A stretch of DNA of 64,000 nucleotides from Kluyvera sichuanensis (GCF_014218705.1 NZ_JABBJF010000010.1:80980-144979), one strand, 5' to 3'; shown: positions 19,166 to 28,720, numbered from the stretch's first letter. Notes: generated by a model not told the origin, from the sequence alone. Translations and numbers: made by a program.

Positions 19166-19505
19166 AGCTTCGCTGATTTAAACCTTTTTAATAGATATAA
19201 AATAGTTATTATGAATAATAGGTTTACCGTCATGCGTAGCGATAAAGATAGAAAAATAAGACATGTCAATTCCTTATGAATGTCATTGATTTATTATTTA
19301 AATGGCACTGTTATTGCGGATTTGCTTCGTGAATAAATTAAAGGTGAAGTAGTCTGTTTTATTCGAAGAGGTATTTTTAACACAGCTATTGAACTATCTC
19401 AATCCTGATGGAAAAGAAATGCGGTGAATGATAATAATCATATTTGAATATGTTATTGAATGGTTTTGAAATATAAATGGAGAATTTATTTTTGTACTAA
19501 ATAAA
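19166..19505. promoter_or_regulatory. AT-rich region upstream of kpsE
   Basis: About 340 bases of AT-rich DNA with no credible gene. It must hold the promoter of the kpsEDCS arm, read on the minus strand. I looked for the ops sequence on this strand (CTACCGCC on the plus strand) and did not find it, which agrees with region 1 of E. coli group 2 loci. No promoter boxes can be fixed with confidence. Confidence 0.5.
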
Positions 19506-19531
19506 AGGCGAATAACCGAAGTTATTCGCCT
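19506..19531 (-). terminator. Rho-independent terminator after ettA
   Basis: AGGCGAATAAC pairs with GTTATTCGCCT around a CGAA loop. Read on the minus strand it lies 9 bases after the ettA stop and is followed by a T-rich stretch. Confidence 0.85.
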
Positions 19532-19539
19532 GATGAAGA

Positions 19540-21207
19540 TTACTTGGCGATACGTTTGTACTTGATACGTTTCGGCTCCAGCGCATCAGCGCCCAGCGTG
19601 CGTTTCTTATACTCTTCGTATTCGGTGAAGTTACCTTCGAAGAACTCAACCTTACCTTCATCCTGGTAGTCCAGAATGTGGGTGGCAATACGGTCGAGGA
19701 ACCAACGGTCGTGCGAGATAACCATTGCGCAGCCTGGGAACTCCAGCAGGGCGTTTTCCAGCGCGCGCAGGGTTTCGATATCCAGGTCGTTTGTGGGTTC
19801 ATCGAGTAGCAGCATGTTGCCGCCAACCTGCAGCAGCTTCGCCAGATGCAGACGACCGCGCTCACCGCCGGACAGTTCGCCTACGCGTTTGCCCTGGTCG
19901 ACGCCTTTGAAGTTAAAGCGGCCAACGTACGCACGGCTTGGCATTTCGATGTTGCCAACCTTCATGATATCCAGCCCGCCGGACACTTCTTCCCACACGG
20001 TTTTGCTGTTATCCATCGCGTCACGGAACTGGTCAACGGACGCCAGCTTCACGGTTTCACCCAGGGTGATGGTACCGCTATCAGGCTGTTCCTGACCGGA
20101 CATCATGCGGAACAGGGTGGATTTACCCGCGCCGTTCGGGCCGATGATGCCGACGATAGCGCCTTTCGGCACTGAGAAGCTCAGGTCGTCGATCAGTACG
20201 CGATCGCCGTAGGATTTACGCAGATTGCTCACTTCAACGACTTTATCGCCCAGGCGTGCGCCAGGTGGAATAAACAGTTCGTTGGTTTCGTTACGCTTCT
20301 GGTATTCGGTATTGTTCAGCTCTTCAAAGCGTGCCAGACGGGCCTTGCCCTTAGACTGACGGCCTTTAGCGCCCTGACGTACCCACTCCAGCTCCTTCTC
20401 AATGGATTTACGGCGAGCCGCTTCCTGAGAAGCTTCCTGAGCCAGACGCTGATCTTTCTGCTCCAGCCAGGAGGAGTAGTTACCTTCCCACGGAATACCT
20501 TCACCGCGGTCAAGCTCGAGGATCCAACCGGCAACGTTATCGAGGAAGTAACGGTCGTGGGTAATCGCCACAACGGTGCCTTCGAAGTCGTGCAGGAAGC
20601 GTTCCAGCCAGGCCACAGATTCTGCATCCAGGTGGTTAGTTGGTTCGTCGAGCAGCAGCATATCTGGCTTTTCGAGCAGCAGGCGGCACAGCGCGACGCG
20701 GCGGCGTTCACCACCGGAGAGTTTTTCGATTTTCGCGTCCCAGTCCGGCAGACGCAGCGCATCAGCGGCGCGCTCCAGCTGCACGTTCAGGTTGTGACCG
20801 TCGTGCGCCTGGATAATTTCTTCGAACTTACCCTGCTGGGCGGCCAGCTTGTCGAAGTCGGCGTCTGGTTCAGCATACTTCGCGTACACTTCGTCCAGGC
20901 CTTTCAGCGCGTTAACCACTTCGGCAACGGCTTCTTCAACCGATTCACGAACGGTATGTTCAGGGTTCAGCTTGGGTTCCTGCGGCAGGTAACCAATCTT
21001 GAGACCCGGCTGTGGGCGAGCTTCGCCTTCGATATCGGTATCGATACCGGCCATGATGCGCAGCAGGGTGGATTTACCGGCACCGTTCAGGCCCAGAACA
21101 CCGATTTTTGCGCCAGGGAAGAAGCTCAGCGAGATGTTTTTAAGAATATGACGTTTCGGCGGAACCACTTTGCCGACACGATGCATGGTATAAACGAATT
21201 GAGCCAC
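19540..21207 (-). CDS. ettA: Energy-dependent translational throttle EttA (ABC-F)
   Basis: EttA binds the ribosomal E site and holds back the first elongation step when ATP is low. The 555-residue protein carries two ABC ATPase domains with Walker A GLNGAGKSTLLRIM (about residue 39) and GPNGAGKSTLFRMM (about residue 356), signatures LSGGERRRVALC and LSGGERGRLHLAK, and the charged inter-domain linker typical of ABC-F proteins. It has no membrane segments. It is divergent from slt, as in E. coli, and marks the right border of the capsule insertion. Confidence 0.97.
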   Translation of the reverse strand: MAQFVYTMHRVGKVVPPKRHILKNISLSFFPGAKIGVLGLNGAGKSTLLRIMAGIDTDIEGEARPQPGLKIGYLPQEPKLNPEHTVRESVEEAVAEVVNALKGLDEVYAKYAEPDADFDKLAAQQGKFEEIIQAHDGHNLNVQLERAADALRLPDWDAKIEKLSGGERRRVALCRLLLEKPDMLLLDEPTNHLDAESVAWLERFLHDFEGTVVAITHDRYFLDNVAGWILELDRGEGIPWEGNYSSWLEQKDQRLAQEASQEAARRKSIEKELEWVRQGAKGRQSKGKARLARFEELNNTEYQKRNETNELFIPPGARLGDKVVEVSNLRKSYGDRVLIDDLSFSVPKGAIVGIIGPNGAGKSTLFRMMSGQEQPDSGTITLGETVKLASVDQFRDAMDNSKTVWEEVSGGLDIMKVGNIEMPSRAYVGRFNFKGVDQGKRVGELSGGERGRLHLAKLLQVGGNMLLLDEPTNDLDIETLRALENALLEFPGCAMVISHDRWFLDRIATHILDYQDEGKVEFFEGNFTEYEEYKKRTLGADALEPKRIKYKRIAK

Positions 21208-21425
21208 GTTGGACTTCGCCTCTTTTATAGTGAATAGAGTTTTTCAAAGGCGAAGTGTAGCTGTTTTCAACGTTCAATCCCAGCAGGCAAATTCAGGTGT
21301 GCTACGTCGCATATAAAACGTAAAAAAGTGTTCATGGCGTGGCGTATTAGCCGATCAGTCGTTAGCATCAATTTATTACGCGGCATGATGCTGTACTGAC
21401 GTAACGTGACAACGAGGAAGAGCTT

Positions 21426-23363
21426 GTGCAAAAAGCCAAACAAATGACGTGGCGTCTGCTGGCGGCAGGGGTCTGCTTGCTGACGGTGAGCAGCGTAGCC
21501 CGCGCAGATACCTTGGATCAGCAGCGAAGCCGCTATGCGCAAATCAAACAGGCCTGGGATAACAACCAGATGGATGTGGTCGATCAGCTGATGCCGACCC
21601 TGCGTGATTACCCGCTGTACCCCTACCTGGAGTATCGGCAGCTGTCGAGCGACCTGATGAATACGCCAGCGCTGGCGGTGACCAACTTCGTGCAGGCCAA
21701 CCCTACGCTTCCGCCTGCGCGCACCTTAAGAAACCGCTTTGTGAATGAACTGGCCCGCCGGGAAGACTGGCGCGGGCTGCTGGCGTTCAGCCCTGAGAAG
21801 CCAGGAACGGTAGAAGCGCAGTGTAATTACTACTATGCCCAATACGCCGTGGGCGATACTCAGGGTGCCTGGGATGGCGCAAAAACGCTGTGGTTGACGG
21901 GGCAAAACCGGCCGAACGCCTGCGATAAGCTGTTTGGCGCCTGGCGTGCTTCTGGTACTCAGGATCCTCTGGCTTACCTTGAACGTATTCGACTGGCGAT
22001 GAAAGCGGGCAATACCGGTCTGGTGAAAGCGCTGGCGTCACAGATGCCATCGCAGTATCAAACTATTGCTACGGCGATTACCGATCTCGCCAATAACCCG
22101 AACAACGTACTGACCTTTGCTCGCACCACCGGCGCGACCGATTTTACCCGCCAGCTGGCGGCGGTCGCCTTCAGCAGCGTGGCACGTCAGGATGTTGAAA
22201 ATGCGCGCCTGATGATCCCTACATTGGTGCAGGCGCAGCAGTTGAATGACGATCAGACCCAGGAGCTGCGTGATATCGTCGCCTGGCGCTTGATGGGCAA
22301 CGACGTGACCGATGAGCAGGCGCGCTGGCGTGATGACGCCATCATGCGTTCGCAGTCAACGTCGCTGATTGAGCGTCGTGTGCGCATGGCGTTAGGCACG
22401 GGCGACCGCGCTGGGCTCAACACCTGGCTGGCACGGTTGCCGATGGAGGCCAAAGACAAAGATGAGTGGCGCTACTGGCAGGCCGACCTGCTGATGGAGC
22501 GCGGGCGTGATGATGAAGCGCGGTCTATCCTGCTGGCTTTAATGCAGCAGCGCGGTTTTTATCCGATGGTTGCCGCGCAGCGTCTGGGCGAACCTTATCC
22601 GTTGCGAGTTGAGAAAGCGCCGGGCACCATCTCGTCGACGCTGACCGGCGGTGCGGAAATGGCGCGGGTGCGTGAGCTGATGTACTGGAATCAGGACAAC
22701 ACCGCCCGTAGCGAATGGGCCAACCTGGTGAGCAGCCGTAGCCAGACGGAGCAGGCCCAGCTGGCGCGCTATGCGTTCGATCAGCGCTGGTGGGATCTCA
22801 GCGTGCAGGCCACCATTGCCGGCAAACTGTGGGATAACCTGCAGGAGCGTTTCCCGCTGGCTTATAACGACCTGTTTGTTCGCTACACCACGGGGAAAGA
22901 CGTGCCTCAAAGCTATGCAATGGCGATAGCTCGTCAGGAGAGTGCGTGGAATCCGAAGGTGAAGTCACCGGTTGGGGCAAGCGGCCTGATGCAGATTATG
23001 CCGGGTACCGCGACTCATACGGTGAAGATGTTTAATCTGCCGGGCTACAGTAATCCTGTGCAACTGCTGGACCCGGAAACCAATATCAATATTGGGACTA
23101 GCTATCTGCAGTACGTCTACCAGCAGTTCGAAAACAACCGTATCTTCGCCTCCGCGGCCTATAACGCCGGGCCTGGGCGCGTGCGCACCTGGCTTGGTAA
23201 CAGCGCCGGGCGTATCGATGCGGTGGCGTTTATCGAAAGTATCCCGTTCTCTGAGACTCGCGGCTACGTGAAGAACGTGCTGGCCTATGACGCTTACTAT
23301 CGTCACTTTATGGGGCAGAAAGAGGATGTGCTTAGCAGCAATGAGTGGCAACGACGTTACTGA
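21426..23363 (+). CDS. slt: Soluble lytic murein transglycosylase Slt70
   Basis: Slt70 cleaves the MurNAc-GlcNAc bond of peptidoglycan in the periplasm, leaving 1,6-anhydro products. The 645-residue frame starts at a GTG with GAGGAAG before it, the same length and start-codon type as in E. coli. A signal peptide (about residues 1-27, ending near VARA) is followed by the long alpha-helical ring domain and a C-terminal lysozyme-like domain with ARQESAWNPKVKSPVGASG, which holds the catalytic Glu, and AAYNAGPGRVRTWL. It is followed by the trpR operator. Confidence 0.98.
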   Translation: MQKAKQMTWRLLAAGVCLLTVSSVARADTLDQQRSRYAQIKQAWDNNQMDVVDQLMPTLRDYPLYPYLEYRQLSSDLMNTPALAVTNFVQANPTLPPARTLRNRFVNELARREDWRGLLAFSPEKPGTVEAQCNYYYAQYAVGDTQGAWDGAKTLWLTGQNRPNACDKLFGAWRASGTQDPLAYLERIRLAMKAGNTGLVKALASQMPSQYQTIATAITDLANNPNNVLTFARTTGATDFTRQLAAVAFSSVARQDVENARLMIPTLVQAQQLNDDQTQELRDIVAWRLMGNDVTDEQARWRDDAIMRSQSTSLIERRVRMALGTGDRAGLNTWLARLPMEAKDKDEWRYWQADLLMERGRDDEARSILLALMQQRGFYPMVAAQRLGEPYPLRVEKAPGTISSTLTGGAEMARVRELMYWNQDNTARSEWANLVSSRSQTEQAQLARYAFDQRWWDLSVQATIAGKLWDNLQERFPLAYNDLFVRYTTGKDVPQSYAMAIARQESAWNPKVKSPVGASGLMQIMPGTATHTVKMFNLPGYSNPVQLLDPETNINIGTSYLQYVYQQFENNRIFASAAYNAGPGRVRTWLGNSAGRIDAVAFIESIPFSETRGYVKNVLAYDAYYRHFMGQKEDVLSSNEWQRRY

Positions 23364-23377
23364 TGCGTAAGACCTGT

Positions 23378-23413
23378 GTTATGCTTGTACTCGTTTAAGA
23401 GTACAAGCATAAC
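23378..23413. promoter_or_regulatory. TrpR operator, perfect inverted repeat before trpR
   Basis: Fifteen-base arms, GTTATGCTTGTACTC and GAGTACAAGCATAAC, are perfect complements around a 6-base GTTTAA centre. The inner GTACTC / GAGTAC half-sites match Trp repressor binding sites, and trpR is autoregulated in E. coli. The element lies between the slt stop and the trpR ATG at 23427, where the trpR promoter is expected. Confidence 0.88.
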
Positions 23414-23426
23414 ATGGTGGCCCGAC

Positions 23427-23750
23427 ATGACCCAACAATCCCCTTATTCCGCCACGGTGGCGGAGCAGCGCAACCAGGAGTGGCTTCGCTTTGTGGAGCT
23501 TCTGCGTCTGGCGTATACCGATGAGCTTGCGCTGCCGTTACTCAATCTGATGATGACCCCGGACGAGCGTGAAGCGCTGGGAACCCGCGTGCGCATTATT
23601 GAAGAGCTGCTGCGCGGTGAGATGAGCCAGCGTGAGCTGAAAAATGAGCTGGGCGCGGGGATCGCGACGATCACCCGCGGATCGAACAGCCTGAAATCGG
23701 CGCCGGTAGAATTGCGCCAGTGGCTGGAACAAACCCTGCCAAAAACCTAA
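23427..23750 (+). CDS. trpR: Trp operon repressor
   Basis: TrpR is the tryptophan-activated dimeric repressor of trp, aroH, mtr and its own gene. From the ATG at 23427 it has 107 residues and begins [14 protein letters not shown]. The helix-turn-helix part [20 protein letters not shown] is intact, with the arginine of [12 protein letters not shown] before it that contacts the co-repressor. An upstream in-frame ATG at 23376 would place the operator inside the coding region and is rejected. The stop lies 16 bases from the yjjX stop on the other strand. Confidence 0.97.
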   Translation: MTQQSPYSATVAEQRNQEWLRFVELLRLAYTDELALPLLNLMMTPDEREALGTRVRIIEELLRGEMSQRELKNELGAGIATITRGSNSLKSAPVELRQWLEQTLPKT

Positions 23751-23766
23751 TCAGCTATCCGGCAGG

Positions 23767-24285
23767 TTACCGACGATACAGGTCGTTATGGAAGGGGCTA
23801 AGCGCCAGCACCACTGCCTGATGATAGACGCTGCTGCGGGTGAGTACGCCCGCGGTGAATACGCCGATAGCGCCTTCTTTATTGCCAATCTTATCAATGC
23901 CGGTGTACTTCGACATCACTGGCCCCAGCGCTTCCCCGGCGCGAACCTGCTCAAGAATAGCTTCTGGCAGCGGTAGAGTGGCGGAGCGGGCTTCTCCGCG
24001 CTGTACGCCTCTCTCAATGACTACCCAGCTGAAGGTGGCGCCTTCATCGATCCCTGCCTCAATGGCGACCCAAAAATCCGCGTTCGGATGAGCCTCGCGT
24101 GCGTTGGCGACGCGGTTACGTGCGCCGGCACGCGTCTCACTGCTACCGAACGGCTGCTCAGGTACACCGGTATCGACGGAAACAGGAGTGATTTGGCAGG
24201 ATCCTTCACCAAAAATCTGGTCAAATGCGGCAAGAATCGCCTGAATTTTGGCAGGATTGGTGGTAGCAGCGACAACTTGATGCAT
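23767..24285 (-). CDS. yjjX: Non-canonical purine NTP phosphatase YjjX
   Basis: YjjX hydrolyses inosine and xanthosine triphosphates and so protects the nucleotide pool. The 172-residue protein shows the family start [18 protein letters not shown], the [15 protein letters not shown] stretch near residue 48, and a VAIEAGID motif near residue 73 with acidic metal-binding residues. Length agrees with the E. coli enzyme. It is divergent from gpmB and convergent with trpR. Confidence 0.95.
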   Translation of the reverse strand: MHQVVAATTNPAKIQAILAAFDQIFGEGSCQITPVSVDTGVPEQPFGSSETRAGARNRVANAREAHPNADFWVAIEAGIDEGATFSWVVIERGVQRGEARSATLPLPEAILEQVRAGEALGPVMSKYTGIDKIGNKEGAIGVFTAGVLTRSSVYHQAVVLALSPFHNDLYRR

Positions 24286-24338
24286 AATCTACACAACTCA
24301 GCTAATAAAATGTCATCGCAGTATAACGGATAAAAAAC

Positions 24339-24986
24339 ATGTTACAGGTATATCTTGTTCGCCATGGCGAAACGCAGTGGAACGCCGAACGGCGTATTCA
24401 AGGCCAGTCCGATAGCCCACTGACGGCTAAAGGAGAACAGCAAGCTGTACAGGTCGGCGACCGCGTTCGCACCTACGGCATTACGCACGTCATTGCCAGC
24501 GATCTGGGCCGTACGCGCCGTACCGCCGAGATCATTGCGGATGCTTGCGGCTGTGGCGTGACGTTCGATGCGCGTCTGCGCGAGCTTGATATGGGCGTGC
24601 TGGAGCAACGCCATCTCGATTCGCTAAGCGCGGAAGAAGAGGCGTGGCGTCGGCTGGTGGTCAATGGTACGCCGGACGGACGTATTCCTGAAGGTGAGTC
24701 GATGCAGGAGCTGAGCGTGCGCATGCGCGCCGCGTTGAACGCTTGTCTCGATCTGCCTGCTGGCAGTCGGCCGCTGCTGGTGAGCCACGGTATTGCACTT
24801 GGCTGCCTGGTCGGTACGATCCTGGGGCTGCCAGCCCATGCGGAACGCCGCTTACGCCTGCGTAACTGCTCTATCTCAAGGGTGGATTATCAGGAAAGCC
24901 TGTGGCTGGCGCCGGGATGGGTGGTAGAAACGGCAGGGGATGTCTCGCATCTGGACACCCCTGCGTTGGATGAGCTGCAGCGTTAA
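24339..24986 (+). CDS. gpmB: Histidine phosphatase GpmB (YtjC)
   Basis: A 215-residue member of the histidine phosphatase superfamily. The catalytic RHGE box is at residues 8-11 (VRHGETQWNAERRIQG) and a second catalytic His is in the LLVSHGIALG segment near residue 146. The gene is named as a phosphoglycerate mutase, but close relatives behave as general phosphatases, so the substrate is uncertain. Its stop overlaps the rob stop on the opposite strand by 4 bases. Confidence 0.95.
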   Translation: MLQVYLVRHGETQWNAERRIQGQSDSPLTAKGEQQAVQVGDRVRTYGITHVIASDLGRTRRTAEIIADACGCGVTFDARLRELDMGVLEQRHLDSLSAEEEAWRRLVVNGTPDGRIPEGESMQELSVRMRAALNACLDLPAGSRPLLVSHGIALGCLVGTILGLPAHAERRLRLRNCSISRVDYQESLWLAPGWVVETAGDVSHLDTPALDELQR

Positions 24987-25852
24987 CGACGAATCGGGAT
25001 CAGGTACTCGCAGCGCAGTTGAATAGGCGGTTCCTGATTCCGGGCTTCATCCTGCGGGAAGAAGCGCTCGATATCCTGGCCCTTACGGCGCGTCAGATTC
25101 AGCATCGGCATGCAGGTGCCGTACAGGGTCAGGATAAACTCCTGCAGGCCTGTTCCCAGCCCTTCATAGGTAAACATGACGTATTCGCCGCCCTCAAGGG
25201 TCACCGGATGCGCATTGTTGATATGGCCGTTTGCCAGCTCCGGCGTCAGCGCCGTGGTGTAGAACACCTCTTGCTCATCGTCTTTTTCCAGGCTTGGGCG
25301 CGGCTCATGCAGGCCGTAGAGCATTGGCGGAATTGACGGCGAGTTGCCGAGGAAGTCGGTCCAGAACTGAACGCGCATCTGCTGGCGGAAATCGGAAATC
25401 TCTTCCAGTTTACAGGTGTAGCTCTGGGTTACCCCCACCAGATGGGGGGTCGGTAGGGTGATGAACTCGTACTGCGGCATCGCAAACTCACCCAGGCGCA
25501 GCGGCGGACGCATACCGAACGAACTCCAGTCCGGAGAACGGCGGTATAGCGCGGGCGTTAACGCAAACTGCTTCTTAAACGCGCGGGTAAAGGTTTGCTG
25601 GGAGTCAAAACGATATTGCAGGGCAATATCCAGGATTGGGCGCGCGGTTAAACGCAGCGCAACGGCAGATTTAGACAGACGGCGAGCGCGGATATAAGCG
25701 CCGATAGCATGGCCGGTAACGTCCTTGAACATACGTTGCAGGTGCCACTTGGAATAACCCGCTTTTGCCGCCACATTATCCAGCGATAAAGGCTGATCTA
25801 AATGCCCTTCCAGCCAAACGAGGAGATCGCGAATAATTCCAGCCTGATCCAT
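24983..25852 (-). CDS. rob: Right-origin-binding regulator Rob
   Basis: Rob is an AraC/XylS-type activator of the mar/sox/rob stress and multidrug-efflux regulon that also binds oriC. The 289-residue protein has the two-HTH DNA-binding domain at the N-terminus (about residues 1-110, including VAAKAGYSKWHLQRMFKDVTG) and a GyrI-like ligand-binding domain at the C-terminus, the order that distinguishes Rob from MarA and SoxS. Length equals the E. coli protein. It is divergent from creA. Confidence 0.97.
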   Translation of the reverse strand: MDQAGIIRDLLVWLEGHLDQPLSLDNVAAKAGYSKWHLQRMFKDVTGHAIGAYIRARRLSKSAVALRLTARPILDIALQYRFDSQQTFTRAFKKQFALTPALYRRSPDWSSFGMRPPLRLGEFAMPQYEFITLPTPHLVGVTQSYTCKLEEISDFRQQMRVQFWTDFLGNSPSIPPMLYGLHEPRPSLEKDDEQEVFYTTALTPELANGHINNAHPVTLEGGEYVMFTYEGLGTGLQEFILTLYGTCMPMLNLTRRKGQDIERFFPQDEARNQEPPIQLRCEYLIPIRR

Positions 25853-26063
25853 AAAATGCCCTCATCCTTAATTTCGTAGGTGCCTGTTACCAAAGTAGCG
25901 GATAATAGCATCTTTTGCTGTTTTAGCATTCAGTGTTTTTTTTGTGCATAAGTGCGATTTTACATTAGAAATAAGGCTGATTTTTGTAAAGCTGTGATCT
26001 TTAAATACTTTCCTGGCTGATGTTGAATAATTCTTCAATGCAATCGACGAAAATGGTAACAAT

Positions 26064-26537
26064 ATGAAATACAAGAAATTAATGGCTGGTCTGTTATTAA
26101 GTCTCTCTAGCCTGGGCGCTCACGCTGAGCAGATTGGTTCTGTTGATACGGTTTTCAAAATGTTTGGTCCCGATCATAAAATCGTAGTGGAAGCTTTTGA
26201 CGATCCGGATGTCAAAAACGTGACCTGCTACGTCAGTCGCGCTAAGACCGGTGGCATCAAAGGTGGTTTGGGGCTGGCGGAAGATACTTCCGATGCTGCT
26301 ATCTCCTGCCAGCAGGTTGGGCCGGTGGAGCTGAGCGATAAAATTAAGAACGGCAAAGCGGAAGGGGACGTGGTCTTTAAGAAACGCACGTCGTTGGTGT
26401 TTAAGTCACTGCAGGTCGTTCGTTTCTACGATGCAAAACGTAACACGCTGGCCTACCTTGCCTATTCCGATAAGGTGGTGGACGGTTCGCCGAAAAATGC
26501 CATTAGCGCAGTGCCTATTATGCCGTGGCGCGAATAA
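26064..26537 (+). CDS. creA: Conserved periplasmic protein CreA
   Basis: A 157-residue protein with a Sec signal peptide ending near AHAE (about residues 19-22), followed by the CreA family sequence ([19 protein letters not shown], two conserved cysteines at [10 protein letters not shown] and ISCQQVGP). The function is not known. It is the first gene of the creABCD cluster, with creB 12 bases downstream. Confidence 0.95.
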   Translation: MKYKKLMAGLLLSLSSLGAHAEQIGSVDTVFKMFGPDHKIVVEAFDDPDVKNVTCYVSRAKTGGIKGGLGLAEDTSDAAISCQQVGPVELSDKIKNGKAEGDVVFKKRTSLVFKSLQVVRFYDAKRNTLAYLAYSDKVVDGSPKNAISAVPIMPWRE

Positions 26538-26549
26538 CAGGGACGCTTT

Positions 26550-27239
26550 ATGCAACAGGCAGTGGTCTGGTTAGTTGAAGATGAACAGGGAATTGCAGAT
26601 ACGCTTATCTACATGCTTCAGCAGGAAGGATTTAGCGTTGAAGCATTTGAGCGCGGCCTGCCCGCGCTGGAAAAAGCGCACCGCTGCCAGCCTGACGTGG
26701 TGATTCTCGACGTTGGGCTGCCGGATATCAGCGGCTTTGAACTGTGCCGACAGCTGTTGGCACGGTTTCCGGCGCTGCCTGTTCTGTTCCTTACCGCTCG
26801 CAGCGATGAGGTCGATCGCCTGCTGGGGCTGGAGATTGGCGCGGACGATTATGTGGCTAAACCGTTTTCTCCCCGCGAAGTGTGCGCCAGAGTCCGCACG
26901 CTGCTCAGACGCGTGACCAAGTTTTCTACCCCCTCGCCGGTGGTGCGCGCCGGTCATTTTGAGCTTAACGAACCGGCGGCATTGGTGAGCTGGTTTGATA
27001 CGCCGCTACCGCTGACGCGCTACGAATTCCTGCTGCTGAAAACGCTGCTGGCCTCTCCAGGGCGTGTCTATTCCCGCCAGCAGCTGATGGACATCGTCTG
27101 GGCCGACGCGCAAGAGAGCTTCGACCGAACGGTGGATACCCATATCAAAACGCTGCGCGCTAAGTTACGCGCCGTGAACCCCGATCTTTCGCCGATCAAT
27201 ACCCATCGCGGCATGGGATACAGTCTGAGGATCCTCTGA
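26550..27239 (+). CDS. creB: Response regulator CreB
   Basis: The 229-residue OmpR/PhoB-type regulator has a receiver domain (acidic pocket EDE at residues 11-13, phospho-acceptor Asp in VVILDVGLPD near residue 55, and Lys in the VAKPFSP motif near residue 107) and a C-terminal winged-helix DNA-binding domain. It works with CreC and activates genes preceded by the cre-tag TTCAC-N6-TTCAC. The stop overlaps the creC start by one base. Confidence 0.97.
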   Translation: MQQAVVWLVEDEQGIADTLIYMLQQEGFSVEAFERGLPALEKAHRCQPDVVILDVGLPDISGFELCRQLLARFPALPVLFLTARSDEVDRLLGLEIGADDYVAKPFSPREVCARVRTLLRRVTKFSTPSPVVRAGHFELNEPAALVSWFDTPLPLTRYEFLLLKTLLASPGRVYSRQQLMDIVWADAQESFDRTVDTHIKTLRAKLRAVNPDLSPINTHRGMGYSLRIL

Positions 27240-28663
27240 TGCGCATAGGCATGCGGCTGCTGCTGGGCTACTTTCTGATTGTTGCCGTGGCCGCCTGGTT
27301 TGTGCTGTCGATCTTTGTCCAGGAAATTAAGCCGGGAGTTCGTCGTGCCACGGAAGGGACGCTTATCGATACCGCTACGCTGCTGGCCTCGGTAGCGCGT
27401 GATGATCTGCTCTCTGGCGATCCGGTTCATGGCCAGCTGGCCAGGGCGTTTGAGCGTCTGCATAACTCTCCGTTTCGCGCCAATATCGGCGGTATTAGCA
27501 AAGTGCGTAACGAATACCATGTCTATATGACGGATGCGCAGGGGAAGGTGCTGTTTGATTCTACGGGGCAAGCCGTAGGGCAGGACTATTCTCGCTGGAA
27601 CGACGTCTGGCTTACGCTGCGTGGGCAATACGGTGCGCGTAGCACGCTGCGGGATCCTGCCGATCCTGAAAGTTCGGTGATGTATGTCGCCGCACCGATT
27701 ATCGACGGCGGGAAGACTATCGGCGTACTGAGCGTCGGGAAACCGAACGCCGCGATGGCGCCGGTGATCAAACGCAGCGAGCGGCGGATCCTGTGGGCGA
27801 GCGCAGTATTATTAGGGATCGCGCTGGTGATTGGGGCTGGTATGGTCTGGTGGATTAACCGCTCGATTGCCAAACTCACCCGCTACGCTGACGCCATCAC
27901 CGAAGACCAGCCGGTGGCGCTGCCGTCGCTTGGCAGCAGCGAGCTGCGTCGGCTGGCGCAGGCGCTGGAAAGCATGCGCCTGAAGCTGGAGGGGAAGAAC
28001 TATATTGAGCAGTACGTCTATGCGTTGACCCATGAGCTGAAAAGCCCGCTGGCGGCGATTCGCGGCGCGGCGGAGATTCTGCGAGAAGGCCCACCGCCCA
28101 GCGTGGTGGCCCGTTTTACCGATAATATTCTGCGTCAGAATGCCCGTATGCAGCTTTTGGTGGAAACGCTGCTGCGCCAGGCGCGACTGGAGAATCGCCA
28201 GGAGGTCGCGTTGGTGCCGGTAGCCGTAGAGGCGCTGCTGGCGCAAATTGTTGAAGCGCGCAGCGTGCAGCTTGCGGATAAACACATTGCCGTGACCATT
28301 GATGCCCAGCCGCTGCATGTGGCAGCGGATGCCGCCTTACTGGAGCAAGCGCTGGGCAACTTACTGGATAATGCCATCGATTTTACCCCGGAAAAGGGGG
28401 CTATCACCCTGAGCGTACAGCAGCAGGGTGAGCAAGTACTACTTCTCGTGGCCGACAGCGGCAGCGGTATTCCCGACTACGCGTTGCCGCGTATTTTTGA
28501 GCGATTCTATTCGCTGCCGCGTGAAAATGGCCTCAAGAGCAGTGGTCTTGGCCTGGCGTTCGTCCGTGAAGTTGCCCGGCTCTTCAAAGGTGAAATCACC
28601 CTGCGTAACCGCCCGGAAGGGGGCACTGAAGCCGTTTTAAGACTTCACCGTCACTTCACATAG
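27239..28663 (+). CDS. creC: Sensor histidine kinase CreC
   Basis: A 474-residue inner-membrane sensor kinase. It has a first membrane helix (about residues 7-27), a periplasmic sensor part to about residue 180, a second helix near residues 185-205, a HAMP-like linker, the phospho-acceptor box ALTHELKSPLAAIRGAAE near residue 263, and an ATP-binding domain with NLLDNAIDFTP (N box) and SGLGLAFVREVA (G box). CreC phosphorylates CreB in response to growth conditions. The last codons contain the cre-tag of the next gene. Confidence 0.97.
   Translation: MRIGMRLLLGYFLIVAVAAWFVLSIFVQEIKPGVRRATEGTLIDTATLLASVARDDLLSGDPVHGQLARAFERLHNSPFRANIGGISKVRNEYHVYMTDAQGKVLFDSTGQAVGQDYSRWNDVWLTLRGQYGARSTLRDPADPESSVMYVAAPIIDGGKTIGVLSVGKPNAAMAPVIKRSERRILWASAVLLGIALVIGAGMVWWINRSIAKLTRYADAITEDQPVALPSLGSSELRRLAQALESMRLKLEGKNYIEQYVYALTHELKSPLAAIRGAAEILREGPPPSVVARFTDNILRQNARMQLLVETLLRQARLENRQEVALVPVAVEALLAQIVEARSVQLADKHIAVTIDAQPLHVAADAALLEQALGNLLDNAIDFTPEKGAITLSVQQQGEQVLLLVADSGSGIPDYALPRIFERFYSLPRENGLKSSGLGLAFVREVARLFKGEITLRNRPEGGTEAVLRLHRHFT
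28644..28659 (+). promoter_or_regulatory. cre-tag (CreB binding site) before creD
   Basis: TTCAC-CGTCAC-TTCAC is a perfect match to the direct repeat TTCAC-N6-TTCAC bound by phosphorylated CreB. It overlaps the end of creC and lies 62 bases before the creD ATG, the position known from E. coli creD. Confidence 0.88.
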
Positions 28664-28720
28664 CTTCAAATTCTCCCCACATAGCAGGCGTACTTTGCGG
28701 TTATTGCAAAGGAGAACGCT

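Noticed and set aside
19166..19500. A second ops/JUMPStart before kpsE
   Set aside because: No GGCGGTAG on the minus strand in this interval.
23376..23426. Longer trpR frame starting at 23376
   Set aside because: It would put the whole TrpR operator and probably the promoter inside the coding region.
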